8,373 nucleotides of DNA from positions 1 through 8,373 of the forward strand of contig CALARR010000236.1 in NCBI GenBank assembly GCA_937889015.1, in the 5' to 3' direction. Shown in pieces: positions 1 to 5,696 of the stretch (position 1 is the first letter of the stretch; every line of letters starts with the position of its first letter). The stretch comes from an uncultured Planctomycetales bacterium. Its GTDB lineage: Bacteria > Planctomycetota > Planctomycetia > Pirellulales > Thermoguttaceae. The position numbers and the translations under genes are program-made. Below the pieces are notes generated by a model. That model did no database searches, was not told the origin of the DNA, and was given only the letters and a program-made list of their open reading frames with translations.

Positions 1-39
1 TCTTCAAGGCCAATATCTGATAGACTCCTTATTGGCGTT

Positions 40-78
40 GGGTGCCATGCCCACGTCGGGTGCCGGGTGCCGGGTGTG
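40..78. repeat. Half REP sequence plus GGGTGCC heptad repeats
   Basis: Bases 40-55 read GGGTGCCATGCCCACG, identical to the left arm and outer tail of the complete REP hairpins at 81 and 249, but the loop and right arm are missing. Immediately after come two perfect copies of GGGTGCC (58-64, 65-71) and a variant GGGTGTG (72-78). The next complete REP starts at 81. This looks like a broken REP followed by slippage of its tail sequence; the mechanism is inference. Confidence 0.7.
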
Positions 79-86
79 TTGGGTGC

Positions 87-111
87 CATGCCCACGCTTG
101 TCGTGGGCATG
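87..111. repeat. REP-like hairpin, left copy 1
   Basis: Perfect 10-bp inverted repeat CATGCCCACG / CGTGGGCATG around a 5-base loop (cttgt), preceded by GGGTGC at 81-86. RAYT transposases act on short hairpins of this sort with a short conserved guide sequence at the 5' side; GGGTGC may play that part, which is inference. Confidence 0.9.
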
Positions 112-162
112 CAAGACCTCGATGTCACATGGCCGCGCCGATAATGTCCCCTCCGCACGGCG

Positions 163-240
163 CTATTGACCGTCCGGCATTATTGGCGGGAGCGACTCTC
201 GGTCAATCGCCAGCGGCAGATCCTCTCCGGCCGCCCAAGC
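163..240 (-). pseudogene. Duplicated C-terminal fragment of the RAYT transposase
   Basis: Reading the minus strand from 240 to 163 gives 26 codons and a TAG stop that match residues 167/168-192 of the intact transposase at 331-909. Two residues differ: Thr171 is Ala here and Gly182 is Glu here. There is no start codon, HUH motif or catalytic tyrosine, so it cannot encode an active protein. It is the coding part of the 160-bp tandem duplication. Confidence 0.9.
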
Positions 241-248
241 ACGCTGTC

Positions 249-408
249 GGGTGCCATGCCCACGCTTGTCGTGGGCATGCAAGACCTCGATGTCACATGG
301 CCGCGCCGATAATGTCCCCTCCGCACGGCGCTATTGACCGTCCGGCATTATTGGCGGGAGCGACCCTCGGTCAATCGCCAGCGGCAGATCCTCTCCGGTC
401 GCCCAAGC
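249..408. repeat. 160-bp direct repeat, copy 2 (includes the real 3' end of the transposase gene)
   Basis: This is the parental-looking copy: 331-408 is the functional 3' end of the transposase gene on the minus strand, 282-330 is its 3' flank, and 255-279 is the REP hairpin. It differs from copy 1 at two positions in 160. Because it joins the intact gene, it is probably the source and 81-240 the derived copy. Confidence 0.95.
255..279. repeat. REP-like hairpin, left copy 2
   Basis: Identical to the hairpin at 87-111: 10-bp arms CATGCCCACG / CGTGGGCATG, loop cttgt, with the GGGTGC tail at 249-254. It lies about 50 bases past the stop codon of the minus-strand transposase and may also protect or end that transcript, although no T-run follows it in that direction. 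Confidence 0.9.
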
Positions 409-909
409 GCGCGCACTGGACCATGGCCACAGTTCTGGCCGCGTGGCCAGGCCCCGTCGGACCGGATTGGCGTGGACATACTGAACCTTCTCGTGGATCT
501 CCTGGGCACTCCACAAGTTTCGGTCATAGCCGCCACCGCGCTGCCAGAATCGGTGCGTGCGCCGACCGTTCGGCTGAACGTCTTCGAGCTTTGAAATGAA
601 GGTCGGCGCATGCTCGTCAATCCAGAGCAAGGCGCGCTTCGAGACAGACTGCTTCAAAGTGGTCAGAATCTGCGAAATGCGGACCCCTGCATGCGGCCGT
701 AGAACCAGGTGTATGTGTTCAGGCATGATCACATAGGCCCACAGATCATATCGGCCTTGCTCGCGCCCAAGCTGCAACGCATCAACCATCCAACCACACG
801 ACCGGGACTTCGCGAACAATGGCAGCCGGTGGAAGCAGGAAAATGTCAGATAGTGTGCATCTCCCTCGATATCGTACCGCCTGCATCGCTTGCGATGAGA
901 AGTGTCCAT
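331..909 (-). CDS. REP-associated tyrosine transposase (RAYT, IS200-like Y1 HUH family)
   Basis: The 192-residue product is a single-domain Y1 transposase of the kind linked to REP sequences. Such enzymes bind and nick single-stranded REP hairpins, forming a covalent link through one tyrosine. Visible hallmarks are the N-terminal strand RRYDIEGDAHYLTFSCFHR (11-28), the HUH metal site in MPEHIHLVL (His65 and His67), the FWQRGGGYDRNL segment (121-132) and the catalytic tyrosine Tyr144 in QYVHANPVRRG, followed by WPWSSARAW, a common RAYT ending. Length and motif order match the family, and all key residues are present, so it may be active. The ATG at 909 has an AGAGG sequence five bases upstream (plus-strand 915-919). 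REP hairpins lie on both sides in opposite orientation. The last 26 codons are duplicated at 163-240. Family assignment is firm; activity and host role are inference. Confidence 0.93.
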   Translation of the reverse strand: MDTSHRKRCRRYDIEGDAHYLTFSCFHRLPLFAKSRSCGWMVDALQLGREQGRYDLWAYVIMPEHIHLVLRPHAGVRISQILTTLKQSVSKRALLWIDEHAPTFISKLEDVQPNGRRTHRFWQRGGGYDRNLWSAQEIHEKVQYVHANPVRRGLATRPELWPWSSARAWATGEDLPLAIDRGSLPPIMPDGQ

Positions 910-929
910 GGACGCCTCTAGTGCATGAG

Positions 930-954
930 CATGCCCACGGCAAGCGTGGGCATG
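930..954. repeat. REP-like hairpin, right copy in inverted orientation
   Basis: Perfect 10-bp arms CATGCCCACG / CGTGGGCATG with loop gcaag, followed by GCACCC at 955-960. Read on the minus strand this is GGGTGC plus the hairpin, so it is the inverted partner of the copies at 81 and 249, with the GGGTGC tail facing outward. It sits 20 bases upstream of the transposase start and 35 bases past the stop of the PQQ-propeller gene. It could affect read-through from that gene or expression of the transposase. Confidence 0.9.
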
Positions 955-972
955 GCACCCGACAGACCGCCA

Positions 973-985
973 TCCGCTACGCGGA
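973..985 (-). terminator. Weak hairpin just past the PQQ-propeller gene
   Basis: Five-base arms TCCGC / GCGGA around TAC lie four bases beyond the stop codon of the minus-strand gene, followed by the stronger REP hairpin at 930-954. Neither has a T-run, so this is not a classical intrinsic terminator. It is the only candidate for ending that transcript before the transposase gene. Confidence 0.2.
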
Positions 986-989
986 GATC

Positions 990-2531
990 TTACTTCTTGG
1001 CCTGGATCGCGTACAGGTGCTTGTACGTCGCCACGTACAGCACGCCGTTGGCCGCCGTGACGTTGGTGTGCACGATGTCCAGCATGCGGATGCGGCTGAC
1101 GACCTTCAACTCCTTGCCCGGCTCAAGCACCCACAGCACCGACTTGCCCGTGCCCAGGTACAGTTTGCCGTCGGCCACCACCGGCGAGGCCCAGATCGGT
1201 CCGCCCGCCTCGTGGACCCAATAGCACTGGCCGGTCACGGCGTCCAGGCAGTGCAAGCGGCCGTCGAATCCGGTCGCGTAGACCAGGCCCTCGTGTACGG
1301 CCACCGTGGAGCAACTCGAGCCAATCGCCTCGTAGATCCAGGCCGCTCCGCCGCGCGTCCGATCGCCATGGCCCGCCGCCTCCAGGCACACCAACCGCCC
1401 CAGCTTCATGCGGTGAAAGGCCTCTTGCGTGAAGTTGACGTAGACGCGGCCGTCGTGAAACACGGGAATGCCCGTCACTTCGTACGAGGTGGAATCGTGC
1501 TGATGGTCGGGCTCGACGCGATCCTGGGTCTGGGCCAAGGGGTGCCCCTGGTAGCGCCACACGTTCTTCAACAGCGCCGGATGCTCGCGCGCCTTATGCT
1601 CCGCGGCCAGCCCCTCGAAGGCATACAGCACTCCGTTGCCGCCGCCGTAGAAGAACAGCGGCCGGCCCTCGACCTGGCCCATGGCCGGCGAGCTCCACTG
1701 GCCGTGCGTGATGTCCGGCCCGATGCCGAAGTCGTCGCGCGCCAGCAGCTTGCCCGTGCGCTTGTCCAACACGATCACCGACGGGGCCTGGGGGTTGACC
1801 ACATGGTCGTGGGTCCACTCCACGCCGTTGGAGGTGCTGACGTAGAGATAGTCGCCGCAGATCAACACGTGGCCGTTGGTGCCGTTGTGCGGTTCGGCGC
1901 CCAGTTGTTTGGGCATATCCAGCAGCCACACGATGTCGGCGTCGCGCGCCCCCGGCTCCAAGGGCGGCTGGTCCTCGGCGGCCATCAAGCGTCCTTCGTC
2001 GGTGAAGGGGCCGTCGTTGCCGTTGGCCATGCCCTCGGTGTCCAGGCACAGCACCTCGCCGCGGTTGCTGACCAGGTAGGCCCGATTGCCTTCCACGGCC
2101 GGCGACGAGGTGATGCCGATGTAACGCCAATCGGCCCACTTGATCGCCAGCAGCTTGGGCAGGTTGAGTTGCCAGAGGTACGCGCCGGAGCGCTCGTCAA
2201 AGCACATCAGCACGCCGCGGTCCCCTTCGATCCGCGGATCGCGGGGCGCGTCGTTGTTGGTGCCCACAAAGACCTTGCCGCCGGCGATGACCGGCGTGCC
2301 ATAGGACTGGTTGCCGAGGCGCGCCACCCATTTCACATTCCGCGTGGTCGCCAGGTCGACCTGGCCGTCCTTGCCCCGCTGGCCGGGATCGAAGTCGGCC
2401 AACAGGCCGGTCTCGTCCGAGACCAGGTTCCGCGAGCCGTATTGGCCCACCTGCGGCTGATCGGCCGCCGGGGCTTGGGCGGCACATACCAGGAAACAGA
2501 CGACCGACAGGGCGAAGGAAGCGAACCGCAT
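990..2531 (-). CDS. Secreted PQQ-like beta-propeller repeat protein
   Basis: The 513-residue product begins with a signal peptide (MRFASFALSVVCFLVCAAQA, probable cleavage after Ala20 before PAAD), so it should be exported. The rest is a beta-propeller of PQQ-like blades, seen as repeated pairs such as GTPVIAGGKVFVGTN (78-92), GVLMCFDERSGAYLW (106-120), SSPAVEGNRAYLVS (142-155), SVIVLDKRTGKLL (251-263), STVAVHEGLVYAT (408-420), GRLHCLDAVTGQCYWV (424-439), ASPVVADGKLYLGTG (448-462) and NGVLYVATYKHLYAI (495-509). Families with this fold include BamB-like scaffolds and quinoprotein dehydrogenases. I see no cytochrome c CXXCH motif and cannot show that it binds PQQ, so a scaffold or binding role is as likely as an enzymatic one. 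The ATG at 2531 has AGGAGA six bases upstream (plus-strand 2538-2543). It is transcribed divergently from the hyp operon, and nothing ties it functionally to hydrogenase maturation. Confidence 0.9.
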   Translation of the reverse strand: MRFASFALSVVCFLVCAAQAPAADQPQVGQYGSRNLVSDETGLLADFDPGQRGKDGQVDLATTRNVKWVARLGNQSYGTPVIAGGKVFVGTNNDAPRDPRIEGDRGVLMCFDERSGAYLWQLNLPKLLAIKWADWRYIGITSSPAVEGNRAYLVSNRGEVLCLDTEGMANGNDGPFTDEGRLMAAEDQPPLEPGARDADIVWLLDMPKQLGAEPHNGTNGHVLICGDYLYVSTSNGVEWTHDHVVNPQAPSVIVLDKRTGKLLARDDFGIGPDITHGQWSSPAMGQVEGRPLFFYGGGNGVLYAFEGLAAEHKAREHPALLKNVWRYQGHPLAQTQDRVEPDHQHDSTSYEVTGIPVFHDGRVYVNFTQEAFHRMKLGRLVCLEAAGHGDRTRGGAAWIYEAIGSSCSTVAVHEGLVYATGFDGRLHCLDAVTGQCYWVHEAGGPIWASPVVADGKLYLGTGKSVLWVLEPGKELKVVSRIRMLDIVHTNVTAANGVLYVATYKHLYAIQAKK

Positions 2532-2578
2532 CTGGCGTCTCCTGATCGCGTGACGGACACCGTGGAGCTGGTCCGGTC

Positions 2579-2607
2579 ATCATAGCCGCGCTGGCCGCCG
2601 GTTGCCA
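2579..2607 (-). promoter_or_regulatory. Possible sigma-70-type promoter of the PQQ-propeller gene
   Basis: On the minus strand a TATGAT box (plus-strand 2579-2584) lies 17 bases downstream of TGGCAA (plus-strand 2602-2607). The -10 box is 5/6 to TATAAT, but the -35 box is only 3/6 to TTGACA. Transcription would start about 40 bases before the ATG at 2531. It is the best candidate in the leader, judged by eye only. Confidence 0.35.
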
Positions 2608-2682
2608 CAAAGGCTAGTGCTTTGTCCCAGTTAGAAATCGGGATTGCACCCGGCGCCCGTGCGCTGAGCTGTTGGCATCCAG

Positions 2683-2736
2683 TGTCGGCTTTCGCTCCGC
2701 GAAAGCTGCGCACCTTTCGCGGAGCGAAAGGCGACA
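2683..2736. repeat. Nested palindrome, second REP-like family
   Basis: Arms CTTTCGCTCCGCGAAAG (2689-2705) and CTTTCGCGGAGCGAAAG (2714-2730) are exact reverse complements separated by 8 bases. The pairing extends to 2683 and 2736 with one mismatch (22 of 23). Each arm can also fold on itself through CTTTCGC / GCGAAAG, so the site can form one long hairpin, two small ones, or a cruciform. It resembles dispersed palindromes I associate with planctomycete genomes, and it differs in sequence from the GGGTGC hairpins near the transposase. Confidence 0.93.
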
Positions 2737-3063
2737 AACCTGGGTCCGTGCATCCCCAAGACAAGCTGCGAAAAAGCACCAGATCGTGCGCTGGTGTCCG
2801 CCAGTTGCCCCGGCCAGTGCCTATCCCTACGCCGTGTGCGAGTCTAAACTTGATAGAGGGCCGCTGGGACCGCTCTCGCAGCCAGCAGGGGATCGTCCCG
2901 GCCGGCTCCCCGGCGTTTCTGCCACCCCCCTTTGTGTAGTAGTGCATCTCAGGCCAATATTGCCGTGAGGCCGACCATCGGGAGGCCGGCTTTCCAGGGC
3001 AACCGGCCCGAGAGCCACGACCTTCCTTTCCTGACATCCAAGAATTGCCCCTGAATTGACCCC

Positions 3064-5376
3064 ATGACCGTTTCCGGCCCCCCATCGTCGATCGCGCGCC
3101 GCTTGGCGATCACCGTGCGCGGGGTGGTCCAGGGGGTCGGGTTCCGGCCGTTCGTGTACCGTGAGGCCCGGCAGCAGGGACTGGCCGGCTGGGTGCTGAA
3201 CGAGGCGGATCGGGTGGAGATCGAGGTGCAGGGCCCCGGCCTGGCCCTGGACCTGTTCCTCGCGCGCTTGCGCGGCCGGACTCCGCCCCAGGCACGCATC
3301 GAATCGCTCGATGTCCGCGAGTTACCCCCCGGCAACGGCGAGACACAAGAATTCACGATCCGTGCCAGCACGGGCCAGGCGGCGCCGCGTGCGACGGTGC
3401 CGGCCGATCTGGCGACGTGCCCTGACTGCCTGGCGGAGATTCTCGATCCGCGGCAGCGGCGGTTCGGCTATCCCTTCACCAACTGCACCAACTGCGGCCC
3501 GCGCTGGTCGATCGTGGCCGGATTGCCCTACGATCGGCCGCGCACGTCGATGGCCGAATTCCGCATGTGCGCGGAGTGCCAGGCCGAGTACGACGATCCG
3601 GCCGATCGGCGATTTCACGCACAGCCGATCGCCTGTCCGCATTGCGGTCCGGCCTTGCAGTTGCTCGACCCCAGCGGCAAGGCGCTGGCCGTGCGCGAAG
3701 CAGCCCTGGAACAAGCGGCTGGGGCGATCCTCGCCGGGCAGATCGTGGCTTTGAAAGGGCTGGGCGGGTTCCAGCTCCTGTGCGATGCGACCTGCCAGGC
3801 GGCGGTGCTCGCCTTGCGCCAGCGCAAGCGGCGGCCCGATAAGCCCCTGGCCTTGATGTTCGCCGCACTCGATGCCGTGGCGCGCGTGTGCCAGGTGTCG
3901 CCAAGCGAGGCCCAGTCGCTCCAATCGCACCAGGCCCCAATCCTGCTGCTGCGCCGCAAGCCTGCTGCTGCGGCCGACGCGGCGATTGCCGAGGCCGTGG
4001 CCCCGGGCAATCCCTATCTGGGCGCAATGCTCGCCTACACGCCGCTGCATCATCTGCTCCTGGCCCGGCTGGCTCGGCCCCTGGTCTGCACCAGCGGCAA
4101 CCTGTCGGAAGAACCCATGGCCGTGGAGAACGACGAGGCCCTGTGCCGGCTGGGCCGCATTGCCGATGTGTTCCTGGTGCATGACAGGCCGATCGTGCGA
4201 CCGGTCGACGATTCGGTGGCCCAGGCCGGTCCCGAGGGTGTGCAAGTCCTGCGGCGCGCGCGCGGCTACGCCCCGCTGCCCGTGCCGTTGCCCACCGACG
4301 GCCCGACCGTGCTGGCCCTCGGCGGCCACCTGAAGAACACCGTGGCCCTGGCCTTGGGGCGCGAGGCAATTCTCAGTGCCCACGTGGGCGACCTGGACAA
4401 CGTATTGAGCATCGACGTGCATCGCCAGGCGGCGCACGACCTGGTCGAGTTCTTCCAGGCCCGGCCCGACGCGGTGGCTTGCGACCTGCATCCCGACTAC
4501 GCCTCCACGCGCACGGCCGAAGACCTGGCCCGGCAATGGGGCGTGCCGCTGGTGCGCGTGCAGCACCACCAGGCCCACGCGGCCGCGTGCATGGCCGAAC
4601 ACGCCTTGACCGGGCCCGTGTTGGGCCTGTCGTGGGACGGCACCGGCTACGGCCCCGACGGCACAGTCTGGGGCGGCGAGGCCCTGCGGTGCGACGGCGC
4701 GCAATTCGCCCGAGTTGCCCACCTGCGCACGTTTCCCCTGCCCGGCGGAGATCGGGCCGTGCGCGAGCCGCGGCGCAACGCCCTGGGTCTGCTGCACGCC
4801 ATCGCTCCGGAGCTTGCTGCCCAGCACGCGCGCCAATGGTTCGATGCCCATGAGTTGAAAGTCCTCCTGCAACTGCTGGCCGGCTCGCACCACGTGCCGC
4901 GCACCAGCAGCATGGGTCGCTTGTTCGACGCCGTGGCCGCCTTGTGCGGTCTGATACCGCGCACCAGTTTCGAGGGCCAGGCGGCCATGCAGTTGCAGTT
5001 CGCGGTCGACGAGGACTGCGGCGAGGCCTATGCCATTCCGCTGGCTGGCGATACGCCGGCCGTGGCCGATTGGGAGCCGCTGATCCGCGGCGTTCTGGCC
5101 GATCGGCTCCGGGGCGAGCCGCTGGGGCGCATCGCCGCCCGGTTTCACAACGCCTTGGCCGATCTGGCCGCAGCCATCGCTCAACGCGCTGCTCTGGAGC
5201 AGATTGTGCTCAGCGGTGGTTGTTTTCAGAATGGGGTGCTGGCCCAACGTGTGCGGCAGAAGCTGCGGGACGCCGGTTTTCAGGTCTTTGTGCATCGCGA
5301 CGTCCCGCCAGGCGACGGCGGAATCGCCTTGGGACAAATCCTCGTGGCGCGCAGCCAACTGCGCGCAGGACAATAG
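3064..5376 (+). CDS. hypF: Carbamoyltransferase HypF, [NiFe] hydrogenase maturation
   Basis: HypF uses carbamoyl phosphate and ATP to make carbamoyl-adenylate and passes the carbamoyl group to the C-terminal cysteine of HypE, the first step toward the cyanide ligands of the hydrogenase iron. The 770-residue length is typical, and all domains are visible in order: acylphosphatase (about 12-100, GVVQGVGFRPFVYREA with Arg28); a zinc region with four CX2C pairs (Cys119/122, 141/144, 169/172, 191/194) spaced 18, 24 and 18 residues; a YrdC-like domain (about 207-400, with KRRPDKPLALM and TSGNLSEEP); and a Kae1-like domain (about 415-765) with HHQAH (501-505), SWDGTGYG (Asp525), SGG (718-720 region) and GDGGIALGQ. 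Nothing essential looks missing. The ATG at 3064 leaves about 11 residues before the acylphosphatase domain, which is normal, though no clear Shine-Dalgarno sequence precedes it. It is the first gene of hypFCDE. Confidence 0.98.
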   Translation: MTVSGPPSSIARRLAITVRGVVQGVGFRPFVYREARQQGLAGWVLNEADRVEIEVQGPGLALDLFLARLRGRTPPQARIESLDVRELPPGNGETQEFTIRASTGQAAPRATVPADLATCPDCLAEILDPRQRRFGYPFTNCTNCGPRWSIVAGLPYDRPRTSMAEFRMCAECQAEYDDPADRRFHAQPIACPHCGPALQLLDPSGKALAVREAALEQAAGAILAGQIVALKGLGGFQLLCDATCQAAVLALRQRKRRPDKPLALMFAALDAVARVCQVSPSEAQSLQSHQAPILLLRRKPAAAADAAIAEAVAPGNPYLGAMLAYTPLHHLLLARLARPLVCTSGNLSEEPMAVENDEALCRLGRIADVFLVHDRPIVRPVDDSVAQAGPEGVQVLRRARGYAPLPVPLPTDGPTVLALGGHLKNTVALALGREAILSAHVGDLDNVLSIDVHRQAAHDLVEFFQARPDAVACDLHPDYASTRTAEDLARQWGVPLVRVQHHQAHAAACMAEHALTGPVLGLSWDGTGYGPDGTVWGGEALRCDGAQFARVAHLRTFPLPGGDRAVREPRRNALGLLHAIAPELAAQHARQWFDAHELKVLLQLLAGSHHVPRTSSMGRLFDAVAALCGLIPRTSFEGQAAMQLQFAVDEDCGEAYAIPLAGDTPAVADWEPLIRGVLADRLRGEPLGRIAARFHNALADLAAAIAQRAALEQIVLSGGCFQNGVLAQRVRQKLRDAGFQVFVHRDVPPGDGGIALGQILVARSQLRAGQ

Positions 5377-5379
5377 GAA
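5375..5379 (+). promoter_or_regulatory. Ribosome binding site of hypC overlapping the hypF stop
   Basis: AGGAA lies six bases before the hypC ATG and shares its first two bases with the TAG stop of hypF. The arrangement suggests translational coupling, with ribosomes finishing hypF restarting on hypC. Confidence 0.6.
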
Positions 5380-5385
5380 TCGTCT

Positions 5386-5652
5386 ATGTGCCTTGGTGTG
5401 CCCGGTCAATTGGTAGAGGTCTTCCAACGCGATGAATTGCCCATGGGGCGGGTCGATTTCGGCGGGGTGCGCAAGGAGATCTGCCTGGCCTACACGCCCG
5501 AGGCCGCGGTGGGCGACTACGTGCTGGTGCACGTGGGCTTTGCCCTGAGCGTGATCGACGCCCAGGAGGCGCAAGAGATCTTCTCCTACCTGGAGGCCAT
5601 CAACCAGGCGGGCGAAGAACTCGGCCTGGAGCCTCCCGAAGCCGTTCCCTAG
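5386..5652 (+). CDS. hypC: Hydrogenase maturation chaperone HypC
   Basis: This 88-residue protein belongs to the HypC/HybG/HupF family. HypC binds HypD, helps carry the Fe(CN)2CO group, and delivers it to the large hydrogenase subunit precursor. The signature MCLGVPGQLVEV is at the N-terminus; Cys2, exposed after removal of the initiator methionine, is the essential iron and partner ligand. The conserved histidine is His49 in VLVHVGFALSVID, and a C-terminal helix (EAQEIFSYLEAI) follows, as in the family. The start is fixed by the need for Cys at position 2. The gene begins nine bases after the hypF stop, so it is almost certainly cotranscribed and probably coupled. Confidence 0.97.
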   Translation: MCLGVPGQLVEVFQRDELPMGRVDFGGVRKEICLAYTPEAAVGDYVLVHVGFALSVIDAQEAQEIFSYLEAINQAGEELGLEPPEAVP

Positions 5653-5696
5653 CCCCCTCGCCCCTCGCCTCTCGCCTCTAACCGCCAGCCTCTCCC
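5653..5696 (+). repeat. Pyrimidine-rich degenerate heptad repeat between hypC and hypD
   Basis: The 44-base gap is almost free of purines on the coding strand. It contains successive units ccccctcg, cccctcg, cctctcg and cctcta (5653-5680), a degenerate 7-bp tandem repeat. No Shine-Dalgarno-like sequence is present before the hypD ATG. Either hypD is translated without such a signal or by reinitiation from hypC. Confidence 0.7.

Larger units (their letters stand above)
81..240. repeat. 160-bp direct repeat, copy 1 (REP hairpin plus transposase tail)
   Basis: This copy matches 249-408 at a constant offset of 168 bases with only two differences by eye (T197 versus C365, C231 versus T399). It contains a REP hairpin (87-111), a 51-base linker, and the last 26 codons and stop of the minus-strand transposase (163-240). 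Eight unrelated or weakly related bases (241-248) separate the copies. The near identity points to a recent tandem duplication or ongoing gene conversion. Confidence 0.95.
1..330. other. Non-coding repeat region downstream of the RAYT gene
   Basis: I see no credible gene here. An open frame crossing it on the plus strand only translates the repeats. Bases 1-39 show nothing recognisable. The rest consists of a half REP (40-55), GGGTGCC heptads (58-78), a full REP hairpin (87-111), a duplicated transposase tail (163-240) and a second REP hairpin (255-279). All are listed separately. The region is the 3' flank of the minus-strand transposase gene and looks like accumulated remnants of its element. 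Confidence 0.75.
2532..3063. other. Divergent intergenic region between the PQQ gene and hypF
   Basis: This 532-base gap holds the leader and probable promoter of the minus-strand PQQ gene (2532-2610), a strong nested palindrome (2683-2736) and the unrecognised leader of hypF (about 2790-3063). The hypF leader contains a 6-bp inverted repeat GGCCGG / CCGGCC (2984-2989 and 3003-3008) and no clear Shine-Dalgarno sequence or sigma-54 site. Open frames such as one at 2622-2939 translate through the palindrome and have no domain features, so I do not call a gene. Confidence 0.7.

Noticed and set aside
81..408. Insertion-sequence terminal direct repeats
   Set aside because: The 160-bp direct repeat contains the tail of the transposase gene itself, so it is a partial duplication of the gene's end and not a pair of element termini.
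42..599. 185-residue plus-strand open frame at the left end
   Set aside because: It translates the 160-bp repeat twice and then runs antisense through the transposase. The internal protein repeat is only a reflection of the DNA repeat.
819..2585. 588-residue open frame on the plus strand across the PQQ gene
   Set aside because: It is the antisense shadow of the minus-strand PQQ-propeller gene. Its translation is rich in His, Val, Gln, Arg and Ala with no domain pattern, while the minus-strand product has a signal peptide, propeller motifs and a ribosome binding site.
2622..2939. 105-residue open frame in the PQQ-hypF gap
   Set aside because: It reads through the nested palindrome and has no ribosome binding site or domain features; repeats of this type often give rise to spurious hypothetical proteins.
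2640..3060. Sigma-54 promoter upstream of hypF
   Set aside because: Some hyp operons elsewhere are sigma-54 dependent, so I looked for GG-N10-GC elements. The closest by eye have spacings of 7, 8 or 12 bases (for example near 2951-2963), so none fits.
3322..5574. 750-residue open frame on the minus strand across hypF and hypC
   Set aside because: Antisense shadow produced by GC-rich codon use. hypF and hypC on the plus strand have all family motifs; the antisense product has none.
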